This document shows positions 13,089 through 21,965 of a stretch of DNA of 23,020 nucleotides, piece after piece. The notes beneath the pieces are model-generated. The model had not been told where the DNA came from. It saw only the letters and a list, made by a program, of their open reading frames with translations, and did not search any database. This stretch comes from an uncultured Treponema sp. Its GTDB lineage: Bacteria > Spirochaetota > Spirochaetia > Treponematales > Treponemataceae. Numbering within the stretch: position 1 is the stretch's first letter; each line of letters begins with the position of its first letter. Both the position numbers and the translations under genes were made by a program. The DNA lies in the NCBI GenBank assembly GCA_934691925.1, contig CAKUTI010000030.1:1-23020 (forward strand), given 5' to 3'.

Positions 13089-15197
13089 ATGGTAACAAGA
13101 GTAACAAAAAAAATTGGAAATGACGAGCTTGTCATTGAATGCGGAAAAATCGGAAAACAGGCTAACGGCTGTGTTTACGCTCAGTACGCTGGAACAGCTG
13201 TCATTGCCACTGTCTGTGCTTCTTCTGAAGTAAAAGAAGGGCTGGACTTTGTTCCTGTAACAGTTGAGTACAACGAAAAATATTACGCTGCTGGAAAAAT
13301 TCCTGGCGGATTTATCAAAAGGGAAGGAAGACCTAAGGACAAGGAGATTTTGGTTTCTCGCCTTATCGACCGTCCTATGCGTCCTCTCTTTGAGCCTTCA
13401 TTCGGCCGAGAGATTCAGATTGTTCCGACTTGCGTTTCCGCTGACGGCGTAAATCCTCCAGATATTTTGGCGGTAATCGCTTCATCAGCGGCTGTAACAA
13501 TTTCTGATATTCCTTTTCACGGACCTGTTGCGGCGGCGCGCGTTGCTTATATCGACGGAAAATATGTAATCAACCCGACATTCAAGCAGCAGGAAAAGGC
13601 GGAGCTTGAAATCGTTGTTGCCGGAACAAAAGACGGTTTTACAATGGTTGAAGGCGGTGCAAACGAAGTAAGCGAAGAAGTTATGCTCGGTGCTCTTGAC
13701 GAGGCACAGGGGTTCATAACTGCGATGTGCGAGCTTCAGGAAGAGCTTCAGCAGAAATGCGGAAAAGAGAAGCTTCCTCTTGCTCCTCTCAATGTGGAGC
13801 TTGCAAACAAGGATGCAATCATTGCAGAGGCGACACCGCTTCTTGAGAAGGCTTGCTTTCAGGACGGAAAAATGAACCGTGGCAAGGCGATTGCGGCTGC
13901 AAAGGAAACTGTTGCGGCAAATCACGCTGAGCAGCTTTCAGATGAAATACAGAAGAAACTTTTCGACGCTTGCTTTGATGACATTCAGTACAACTTGCTT
14001 AGAAAAAGCATTCTTGACAGAGGCGTTCGTATCGACGGCCGCAAATGCGATGAAATCCGTCCGATTACTTGCGAGGTGAACGTTCTTCCACGTCCTCACG
14101 GCTCGGCTTTGTTCACACGCGGCGAGACTCAGTCTCTTGCTGTGACAACTCTTGGAACTGCGATGGACGCTCAGGTGTTCGACGACATTGACGGAGAAAG
14201 AAGCGAGAACTTTATTCTTCATTATAACTTCCCTCCATATTCTGTTGGAGAAGTCGGTCGTTTGACAACTGGAAGACGCGAAATTGGACACGGAAATCTT
14301 GCGAGACGCTCGCTTGCTCCGATGATTCCTCCAATGTCAGAATTCCCTTACACAATCCGTGTAGTTTCTGAAATCATGGAATCTAACGGCTCTTCTTCAC
14401 AGGCTTCAACTTGCGGCGGCTGTCTTTCGCTTCTCGCTGCTGGTGTTCCGATGAAGAAAATGGTCGCTGGAATCGCTATGGGACTTATCACAGAGCCTGA
14501 CGGCGACAATCCTTATGGAAGATATAAGATTCTTTCAGATATTCTTGGCGAGGAAGACCATCTCGGTGATATGGACTTCAAAGTTGCCGGAACAAAAGAC
14601 GGAATCACAGGTTTCCAGATGGACATAAAGATTGCCGGTGTTACAACCCAGATTATGAAAGAGGCTCTCGCTCAGGCTAAAGCCGGCAGATTGCACATTC
14701 TTTCAATCATGGAGAAATGCATCGACAAGCCTCAGCCAATCAGTCCTTTTGCTCCAAAAATCCTGACGATGAAAATCAGCCCGGACAAGATTGGAGCTTT
14801 GATTGGACCTGGTGGAAAGAACATTAAGACTCTTTGCGCTCAGTACGGTGTCACAATCAACACAGAAGACGACGGAACTGTTCAGATTTACGGAAAGACA
14901 GGAAAGTCAGCTGAGGAAGCTAAGCTTGCTGTCAAAGGAATCTGTGAGGATCCTGAAATCGGCGTGATTTACAACGGAACTGTAAAACGCATCATGGATT
15001 TTGGCGCGTTTGTTGAGATTCTTCCTGGAAAAGAAGGGCTTTGCCATATTTCAAAACTTTCAAGACAGAGAGTTGAGAAGGTGACAGATGTCCTGAAAGA
15101 AGGACAGCAGATTCCAGTTAAGCTGCTCGAGGTTGACAAGATGGGAAGATTGAATCTTTCTTATATTGACGCTCTCGAAGAGCTTGCAAAGAAATAG
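13089..15197 (+). CDS. pnp: Polynucleotide phosphorylase
   Basis: GGAG at 13079-13082 supports ATG 13089. The 702-residue protein is full length for the family. It has two RNase PH-like cores (first at about 10-215 with GKIPGGFIKREGRPKDKE, second at about 310-540 with RGETQSLAVTTLGT and the active-site GDMDFKVAGTKDGITGFQMD region), joined by an alpha-helical domain. A KH domain follows (IGPGGKNIKTL, about 575-583) and then an S1 domain (GTVKRIMDFGAFVEILPGKEG, about 630-690). PNPase degrades RNA from the 3' end using phosphate and can add tails. It is the last gene of the operon and is followed by a terminator. Confidence 0.97.
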   Translation: MVTRVTKKIGNDELVIECGKIGKQANGCVYAQYAGTAVIATVCASSEVKEGLDFVPVTVEYNEKYYAAGKIPGGFIKREGRPKDKEILVSRLIDRPMRPLFEPSFGREIQIVPTCVSADGVNPPDILAVIASSAAVTISDIPFHGPVAAARVAYIDGKYVINPTFKQQEKAELEIVVAGTKDGFTMVEGGANEVSEEVMLGALDEAQGFITAMCELQEELQQKCGKEKLPLAPLNVELANKDAIIAEATPLLEKACFQDGKMNRGKAIAAAKETVAANHAEQLSDEIQKKLFDACFDDIQYNLLRKSILDRGVRIDGRKCDEIRPITCEVNVLPRPHGSALFTRGETQSLAVTTLGTAMDAQVFDDIDGERSENFILHYNFPPYSVGEVGRLTTGRREIGHGNLARRSLAPMIPPMSEFPYTIRVVSEIMESNGSSSQASTCGGCLSLLAAGVPMKKMVAGIAMGLITEPDGDNPYGRYKILSDILGEEDHLGDMDFKVAGTKDGITGFQMDIKIAGVTTQIMKEALAQAKAGRLHILSIMEKCIDKPQPISPFAPKILTMKISPDKIGALIGPGGKNIKTLCAQYGVTINTEDDGTVQIYGKTGKSAEEAKLAVKGICEDPEIGVIYNGTVKRIMDFGAFVEILPGKEGLCHISKLSRQRVEKVTDVLKEGQQIPVKLLEVDKMGRLNLSYIDALEELAKK

Positions 15198-15216
15198 CTT
15201 AAAATAAGCAAAAGTT

Positions 15217-15256
15217 AAGGCACGTTTCCTGGAAAAAAGGGAGCGTGCCTTTTTTT
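15217..15256 (+). terminator. Intrinsic terminator after pnp
   Basis: AAGGCACGTTTCC (15217-15229) pairs with GGGAGCGTGCCTT (15239-15251) with two G-T wobbles, and T residues run to 15256. It closes the long rimP-to-pnp operon. The 150 bp that follow (15257-15408) hold no gene I can support. Confidence 0.85.
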
Positions 15257-15408
15257 GTTTTCTGATGTTTTGAAAGCGAGGCGTTTTTTGCGCTACATAA
15301 AAACTTACGCCGGTATGGAGAGCCGTAGTTGCCGGGATTTTTCTGAAAAATCATTTCATAAAAAATCGCTTCACAAAATCAGTTCTTCAAATCACTTTTT
15401 AAAATCGG

Positions 15409-15437
15409 TTTAATCTCGTGCTTTTTTTTGATATAAT
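15409..15437 (+). promoter_or_regulatory. Promoter of dut, predicting a leaderless mRNA
   Basis: TATAAT at 15432-15437 is a perfect -10 box. The -35 region 17 nt upstream (TTTAAT, 15409-15414) is weak. The ATG of dut begins at 15444, the position where transcription should start, and no Shine-Dalgarno precedes it. Confidence 0.65.
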
Positions 15438-15443
15438 CGCCTT

Positions 15444-15884
15444 ATGAATACTTGCGAGATTAAGATTACAACAGAAGCCGGGGCGAAAATTCCTGCTTAT
15501 CAGACTGCGGGGGCTGCCGGCTGCGATATTTGCGCTTTTTTGAATGAGGATTTTGTTTTGAAGGCAGGAGAGCGGGCTTTGATTCCGACTGGAGTGAAAA
15601 TCGCTATTCCTGACGGCTTTGAAGTTCAGGTGCGTCCGCGCTCGGGACTTGCTGCGAAAAATGGAGTTACAGTCTTGAACACGCCCGGCACGATTGACAG
15701 CGATTACCGTGGCGAGATAAAAGTTATCCTGATAAATCTTGGAAAAGACGATTTTGTGATAAAAAACGGCGATCGGATCGCTCAGCTTGTTGTTGCTCCT
15801 GTTACGCAGGGCGTTTTTGTGAAAGTTGACGCTCTTGACGGGACAGAAAGGGGCGAAAAAGGATTCGGCTCGACTGGAAAATAA
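15444..15884 (+). CDS. dut: dUTP diphosphatase (dUTPase)
   Basis: The 146-residue protein has all five motifs of trimeric dUTPases in order: [10 protein letters not shown] (about residues 22-31), RPRSGLA (64-70), [17 protein letters not shown] (about 81-97), GDRIAQLV (about 108-115), and the C-terminal P-loop-like [10 protein letters not shown] (136-145). It hydrolyses dUTP to dUMP and pyrophosphate, keeping uracil out of DNA and feeding thymidylate synthesis. It is followed after 12 nt by the first LptF/LptG-type permease. No ribosome-binding site is present and the -10 box lies only 6 nt before the start, so translation is probably leaderless. A start further downstream would remove conserved sequence. 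Confidence 0.96.
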   Translation: MNTCEIKITTEAGAKIPAYQTAGAAGCDICAFLNEDFVLKAGERALIPTGVKIAIPDGFEVQVRPRSGLAAKNGVTVLNTPGTIDSDYRGEIKVILINLGKDDFVIKNGDRIAQLVVAPVTQGVFVKVDALDGTERGEKGFGSTGK

Positions 15885-15896
15885 GGCGAGAGACAA

Positions 15897-17309
15897 TTGA
15901 GAAAATTATTGGAAAACGCCGCAAAGCTGAAAAAATCTCTTGAAGAAAAATATCTATCCGGGCGAATTCACAAGAATATACGGAAAACTCGCGCGGTTAT
16001 AAAACGTTGCTTTCGTATTTTGCGGCGGAGCGGAGCTTTTAAATTCGTTTTTGAGGCTTCAAAAGCCATTTGGAAGAAAATCTCTTCGTTTAATCTTTTG
16101 AATTCGGCTTCGCTTTTGCTTTCGCAAATTCTTGGAAGATTTGGATTACATCGCACGGCAAGCCGTCTTGAATTTTCGATGCGAGAGCCTACCGGAATAA
16201 ACCGGCACGTTCTCGTCCGATATTTGATGAAAGAGCTTTTCCTGTATTTTTTTGTGGCGTTTCTGTTTTTTTTCATGGTTTTTTTTGTGAACCAGATTTT
16301 GCTTGTCGCTGAGAATATTCTTAAAAAACGCGTTCCTGTGATGGACGTTGCGCGGCTGATTACTTACTCGCTTCCGATGGTAATTGCGCAGTCCGCGCCT
16401 TTTGCGACTCTTGTGGGATTTTTGATGTGTCTCGGTCGCTTGGCTTCCGATAACGAATTTCTGATTTTGCGCGCGTCGGGGCAGAGCTACAGACTGATTC
16501 TCGTTCCTGTTCTCGTTGTGGGGCTTTTGATTTCAATCGTCTCGTTTTTTGTGAACGACTATCTTCTTCCGCTCGGGACTTTGAACTACAACAAGCTTTA
16601 CCGTTCGATTCTGACTTCAAATCCGGCGGTGGAGCTTGAGTCGAATTCAATAAAAAGAACGAACGACAAGACTTTGGTAATCGGGCAGGTTTCAGGCGAG
16701 AATGTGAGCGATATGATTTTTTTCGACACTGACACGGACGGAAAACAGCGGATAATTGTTGCTGACAGCTCAAAAGTGAGAAAGGCTTCAAAGCCCGGCG
16801 TTCTGATGAATCTTTTGATGACAGACGCTTCGGTTGTGATTTTCGACTCTAGCAAGAAAAACGACTACGATGTTATGATGTCAAAAAATATGGAATTGAA
16901 TATTTTTGAGTCAACTTTTTTTCATAATAACAAGGGCGTTTCTCCGCGCGAGATGACTTCTTACGACCTTGCAAAGCAGATTGGAATCCTAAAGCAAAGC
17001 GACGGCACAAACAAGAAAACGATGAACCGCTACCGCCTTGAAATGGCAAAGAAATTTTCGGTTCCGTTCGGCTCGATTTTCTTCGCGCTTCTTGCTCTTC
17101 CTCTTGCGCTGATTTTCGGAAAGCACAACGGGCAGACAATCGGACTTATAATCGGGCTTTTTATCTCCGTTTTTTACTGGGCGATGAGCATCGTCGGGCA
17201 GATTTTCAGCTCGCGTAGCGGAATGTACGGCGTTTCAATAATGTGGGCGCCGAATCTTCTGATTGGATTTTCAGGGCTTCTTTTTTACTGGAGACTAATC
17301 CGAAAATGA
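15897..17309 (+). CDS. YjgP/YjgQ (LptF/LptG) family permease with basic N-terminal extension
   Basis: The frame can start at TTG 15897, which has AAGGCGAG upstream, giving 470 residues. ATG 16179 would give 376, closer to normal family length. The extra 94 residues are strongly basic (K/R-rich helices) and coding-like. The core has membrane segments at about 114-140, 155-180 and 198-225, a large soluble domain (about 225-375) and three C-terminal membrane helices (about 385-465). Motifs such as PMVIAQSAPFATLVGFLMCLGRLASDNEFLILRASG are shared with LptF/LptG in broken form. In Gram-negatives LptF and LptG with LptB extract LPS from the inner membrane. The cargo here is uncertain because treponemes generally lack classical LPS. 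Confidence 0.88.
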   Translation: MRKLLENAAKLKKSLEEKYLSGRIHKNIRKTRAVIKRCFRILRRSGAFKFVFEASKAIWKKISSFNLLNSASLLLSQILGRFGLHRTASRLEFSMREPTGINRHVLVRYLMKELFLYFFVAFLFFFMVFFVNQILLVAENILKKRVPVMDVARLITYSLPMVIAQSAPFATLVGFLMCLGRLASDNEFLILRASGQSYRLILVPVLVVGLLISIVSFFVNDYLLPLGTLNYNKLYRSILTSNPAVELESNSIKRTNDKTLVIGQVSGENVSDMIFFDTDTDGKQRIIVADSSKVRKASKPGVLMNLLMTDASVVIFDSSKKNDYDVMMSKNMELNIFESTFFHNNKGVSPREMTSYDLAKQIGILKQSDGTNKKTMNRYRLEMAKKFSVPFGSIFFALLALPLALIFGKHNGQTIGLIIGLFISVFYWAMSIVGQIFSSRSGMYGVSIMWAPNLLIGFSGLLFYWRLIRK

Positions 17310-18382
17310 AAATGGTCGAGTATCTTTTTAGAAAAGTGATTCCGCTTTTTGTCGGCGCTATTGTTTTTTTCTCGCTTGTGCTTGTCATGGTCGATTTGAT
17401 GATGAATCTTTGGAATTTTATCTCGAACGGCGTTTCAGGCGCGAAAGTTTTTCGGATAATGGCTTTGTACGTTCCGAAGACAATCTGGTACGCGACTCCG
17501 ATTGCGATTTTGTTTGCTGTCTCTTACACTTTAAGCGACTTGTATGCGAACAACGAGCTTATTGCGATTTTCGCTTCTGGAATTTCGCTTTTCAAATTCA
17601 CTTGCCCGCTTTTGTTTTTCGCTTTTTTTCTTAGCTTTGCGATGTTCTTTTTTGACGACAAAGTTGTTGTTCCCACTTACGCAAAAAAAACTAGCGAGCA
17701 GGAGGAAGTTCTCCAGAAAGAAAAATCTCTTAACAATGACAAAATCGTTGTTTTGAGCGAGAACGGAAATCTTGTCTACAAGGCGGAATTTTATAATGAC
17801 GAGGAAAAGCGACTGACAGGTGTTTACATTGTAATCAGAAACGGCGACAAAAGCCTTTCCTCGATAATCCGCGCGGACTCGGCAAGATGGGACGGCGAAA
17901 AATGGAATCTTTCGAATGCGGTTCAGTATAAAATCGATGGCGACGGCGAGACGATAAAGGCAGGGCGCGTTGACTCTGGAATTTCTTCACGGCTAACGGA
18001 GGTTCCCGAGACTTTCCAGAATAATGTTGTGAGCGTCGAGACTGTTGACTCAAAAACGGCTAAAATCTATATCGACCATCTCTTAAAGGCTGGGCTTCCA
18101 GCGGCGGAGCAGCTTTCGCTTTACTACAAGAAATTCTCGTTTCCTTTTATCATTTTCATTGTTGTTTTTTTGTCGATTGGCTTGAGCGGAAAAACGCGCA
18201 AGAATGTAATGCTCATAAGCCTTGCCTCGTGCATTTCGGCTTCTGTTCTCTTTTATGTAACGCAAATGATTACAATGCTTCTCGCAAAGTTCGAGTATAT
18301 TTCGCCTTTCGCAGGAGCGTGGTTTCCTGTCTTTATGTTCATAATAATCGCGGCGGTCGTTATGCGCTACGCGAGAACTTAA
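17306..18382 (+). CDS. YjgP/YjgQ (LptF/LptG) family permease, second copy
   Basis: ATG 17306 overlaps the preceding stop as ATGA, giving 358 residues of standard family length. The open frame upstream to 17243 lies inside the first permease and is rejected. Membrane segments lie at about residues 13-35, 55-78 and 95-117, with a periplasmic-type beta domain (about 120-265) and three C-terminal helices (about 283-355). The motif PIAILFAVSYTLSDLYANNELIAI spans the conserved region after the second helix, quoted here as the start P-I-A-I-L-F with the N-E-L core. Two diverged, translationally coupled copies imply a heterodimeric LptFG-type exporter. Which copy is F and which is G cannot be told here. 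Confidence 0.9.
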   Translation: MKMVEYLFRKVIPLFVGAIVFFSLVLVMVDLMMNLWNFISNGVSGAKVFRIMALYVPKTIWYATPIAILFAVSYTLSDLYANNELIAIFASGISLFKFTCPLLFFAFFLSFAMFFFDDKVVVPTYAKKTSEQEEVLQKEKSLNNDKIVVLSENGNLVYKAEFYNDEEKRLTGVYIVIRNGDKSLSSIIRADSARWDGEKWNLSNAVQYKIDGDGETIKAGRVDSGISSRLTEVPETFQNNVVSVETVDSKTAKIYIDHLLKAGLPAAEQLSLYYKKFSFPFIIFIVVFLSIGLSGKTRKNVMLISLASCISASVLFYVTQMITMLLAKFEYISPFAGAWFPVFMFIIIAAVVMRYART

Positions 18383-18466
18383 AATCTGAGAAGAGACTTT
18401 GATTGAAAAAATCTCGAAAAATGTGAAAAATTAAGAAAAAATCAAATGATAGAAATCAAAAAATAA

Positions 18467-19651
<1,185 letters not shown>

Positions 19652-19664
19652 TTTTTAGAAGAAT

Positions 19665-19780
19665 CCGGGCGCTTCCCGCTTTGCGGGCCGGCTGTTCCGC
19701 CCTTCGCTGTCCGCTCATTCCTTCGCTTCGCTGGCTTCGCTCCAGAACAGCCTTCGGCTGGGGCTTCATAGCCTAGCGCG
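19665..19780. repeat. GC-rich palindromic REP/MITE-like element
   Basis: In an AT-rich intergenic gap, this block contains the hairpin CCCGC-TTT-GCGGG (19675-19687) and the inverted pair GGCTGTTC (19690-19697) / GAACAGCC (19745-19752). A CAGCC-TTC-GGCTG hairpin (19748-19760) and four or more TTCGCT units lie between and around them. Composition differs sharply from both sides. This is the build of dispersed palindromic repeats in bacterial genomes. The rest of the 19652-19882 gap shows no gene. Confidence 0.65.
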
Positions 19781-19882
19781 GAAAAAGCGGCGCAAAAACG
19801 AAAATGCGTTTTATAAAACCGCAAAAACGGCTAGAATGTGGAACGAAAAATAAGAAAAATCAAAAACGGAGTTTTAACAAAA

Positions 19883-21559
19883 TTGAAAAGAAAAATCATC
19901 TTGCTTGTTTTCCCGCTTTTTTTTGCTTTTAACGTTTTTTCTCAGGAGAATTCAGAATCTTTGAATTTAGATTCCGAAAATTCAGAAGTTTCAAATTCAG
20001 AATCTTTGGATTCTAAATCTTTAGATTTGAATTCCGAATCGTCAGATTCACGATCCGAAAGCAGTTTTGACGAAGTTGTGATTCCGTCTGCAAAACGGCC
20101 GAAATCTCCTGACTCAAAAAAAGTCAAAGATTTGGACAACACAGACGGCGAGGCGCGCGAGAAAAATCCTGACATTCTGAAATTTGGCCTTGAAGAGGAC
20201 ATCTCCGAGCTTTTGGACAAAATGACGCGCGACAAGGACGTGCGTTTTTCAGGCGAAGTTTACGATTTGTTTCAGGAGACGAAATCGAATGTTCTCCGCG
20301 AGAAAATTCTGCGCTATTTCAGCGCGATTGAAGACCCGTGCCTCGAAGATTTCGCAGTTGAAATTTTAGACGACCCTTACGATGAAAAAAAATCAGTCGT
20401 TGACGCGTGCTTTTCGTATGTTCAAAGCGTAAAGACAAAAGAGGCGATTCCGGTGGCAAAAAAGCTGCTTGAAAGCGATGACGAAAGCTATTTTCAAAAT
20501 TCGATTGAGACGCTCGGAAAAATCGGCGGAGCAAGCGAGGCGGTTTATCTTTCAAAATATATTGACAACGAGGATTTGTCCCTTGCGCAGCGTCAAAGCC
20601 TTGTGCGCGCTTTGGGAAGCCTTCACGCCGCGGAAACTTACGACAAGCTTGTGGAGCTTGCGGAAAACGAGGACGAAAATTCATTTGTCCGCCAGTACAG
20701 CGCGGAAGCAATCGGCGAGATGGGAAAAGACGAGGCTGTTCCTGTTCTCGTGAATCTTTTTGAAAGCGAAGACCCGAATCTTCGCGCGTCTGCAATAAAA
20801 GCCCTTTCAAATTTCAGCGATTCAGAATCAAAAAACACGATAATTCAGGGCGTGAAAGACAGCCACTTGAAAGTGAGAAACGCCGCGATTGACGCTGTGA
20901 AAAAACTAAAAATCACTTCCGCGGACGAATATCTGATTTACCGCGCAAAGAACGACAAAGAGCCGTCTGTCAAAAAATCTTGCTATGCGGCTCTCGCTTC
21001 TCTTGGAACTTCAAAAGGCGACGATTATCTTCTTGGCGAGCTTGAAAACAAAAAAACAGGCGACAACACAAAACTTGAAATCGCGACCGCCTTGCTCGGC
21101 GAGAATGAAAAAGGCGCGAAGCAGATTGCATCTCTTGCCGTTGAAACCGTAAAGGACGACCGGCGAAAGCAGCTCCGCTACGCGCTTGGAAAACTCATGG
21201 CAAAATACAGTAATTCCGCTTTTTCAGACGTGTGCCTGCTTTACATTCAGAACAAGGATGTTTCGACAATCGGAACCGGACTTGACATTTACGCGAAAGG
21301 AAGATATTCAAATTGTGATTCCGCGGTGAAAGAACTTGCGGAAAAAGCCGATTTGAACGCGAAATCCAAGAATCAGATGGCGATAAAAGCTGCAAAAATT
21401 CTTGGAATGGACGTTGAGAAAATGACTGAAAAAAAAGACGCGGAGCGCGAAGCCGAGGAAAATGCAAAAAAGGCGTTGGATTCGGCAAAGAAAAACGGAA
21501 CTTCAAAATCCGCATTATCCGTGCCTTCAAATTCAGCTGAAAATAAGGATGCTAAATAA
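19883..21559 (+). CDS. Exported HEAT-repeat protein with Ser/Asp/Glu/Asn-rich spacer
   Basis: I favour TTG 19883, with GGAG at 19868-19871, because it gives a compact signal peptide (MKRKIILLVFPLFFAFNVFS) before QEN. GTG 19838 would add 15 basic residues. The 558-residue product has a low-complexity acidic spacer at about 22-70 built from S-E-S-L-D-type units. About 110-480 consist of repeated helical pairs with HEAT/PBS signatures (RQYSAEAIGEMGKDEAVPVL, LRASAIKALSNF, VRNAAIDAVKKL, VKKSCYAALASLG). The C-terminus is Ala/Lys/Glu-rich. HEAT solenoids bind proteins, so a periplasmic scaffold role is likely. No enzymatic motif is visible. It is coupled to the following small gene by a 1-nt overlap. 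Confidence 0.8.
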   Translation: MKRKIILLVFPLFFAFNVFSQENSESLNLDSENSEVSNSESLDSKSLDLNSESSDSRSESSFDEVVIPSAKRPKSPDSKKVKDLDNTDGEAREKNPDILKFGLEEDISELLDKMTRDKDVRFSGEVYDLFQETKSNVLREKILRYFSAIEDPCLEDFAVEILDDPYDEKKSVVDACFSYVQSVKTKEAIPVAKKLLESDDESYFQNSIETLGKIGGASEAVYLSKYIDNEDLSLAQRQSLVRALGSLHAAETYDKLVELAENEDENSFVRQYSAEAIGEMGKDEAVPVLVNLFESEDPNLRASAIKALSNFSDSESKNTIIQGVKDSHLKVRNAAIDAVKKLKITSADEYLIYRAKNDKEPSVKKSCYAALASLGTSKGDDYLLGELENKKTGDNTKLEIATALLGENEKGAKQIASLAVETVKDDRRKQLRYALGKLMAKYSNSAFSDVCLLYIQNKDVSTIGTGLDIYAKGRYSNCDSAVKELAEKADLNAKSKNQMAIKAAKILGMDVEKMTEKKDAEREAEENAKKALDSAKKNGTSKSALSVPSNSAENKDAK

Positions 21560-21888
21560 TGGGCGTGTTTGCAATTTTTATGATTTGCTGGTGCAGCGGG
21601 CTTGTCTTTTTTCCTGCCGCAACTCTCGCTTCCGTAAAAGCCAAAAATTCAGAAAAAGAGATTTCGGAAATCAAGAAAGACTCTGTTTTTGGAACAAGGA
21701 CGATTTTTCTAAACGACTTCAATCGCAAGGAGCTTTTTGTTCTTGACGGAGATTTTTCTGACCGGCAGATTATCGAGCATGAGAATATCACTTATCTGGT
21801 TTATTTTGACAAAATCGAGAGAAATCAGATTTATATGTGCGCTGAGGAAGTGAACCCGAAACTGAACAAGCCGGAAAATTCAAAATAA
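21559..21888 (+). CDS. Small exported protein of unknown function
   Basis: ATG 21559 overlaps the stop of the HEAT-repeat gene (TAATG). The 109-residue product begins with a hydrophobic segment (MGVFAIFMICWCSGLVFFPAATL is its character; residues 2-23), either an export signal or a membrane anchor. A charged alpha/beta region follows, in which VFGTRTIFLNDFNRKELF and ITYLVYFDKIERNQIYMC stand out. I do not recognise a family. Tight coupling suggests it works with the HEAT-repeat protein in the cell envelope. Confidence 0.65.
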   Translation: MGVFAIFMICWCSGLVFFPAATLASVKAKNSEKEISEIKKDSVFGTRTIFLNDFNRKELFVLDGDFSDRQIIEHENITYLVYFDKIERNQIYMCAEEVNPKLNKPENSK

Positions 21889-21902
21889 TTAAAATTTTCC
21901 GG
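21871..21902. terminator. Inverted repeat at the convergent gene junction
   Basis: CCGGAAAATT (21871-21880) pairs perfectly with AATTTTCCGG (21893-21902). The left arm lies in the last codons of the small exported protein gene. A T-run begins only at 21911, so rightward termination is plausible but not textbook. Confidence 0.5.
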
Positions 21903-21965
21903 CCGCTGTTCTTTTTTTATCGCTTTTGTTTTTTGAAAATCGCTTTCCAGTTTTTTCGCTGTTTT

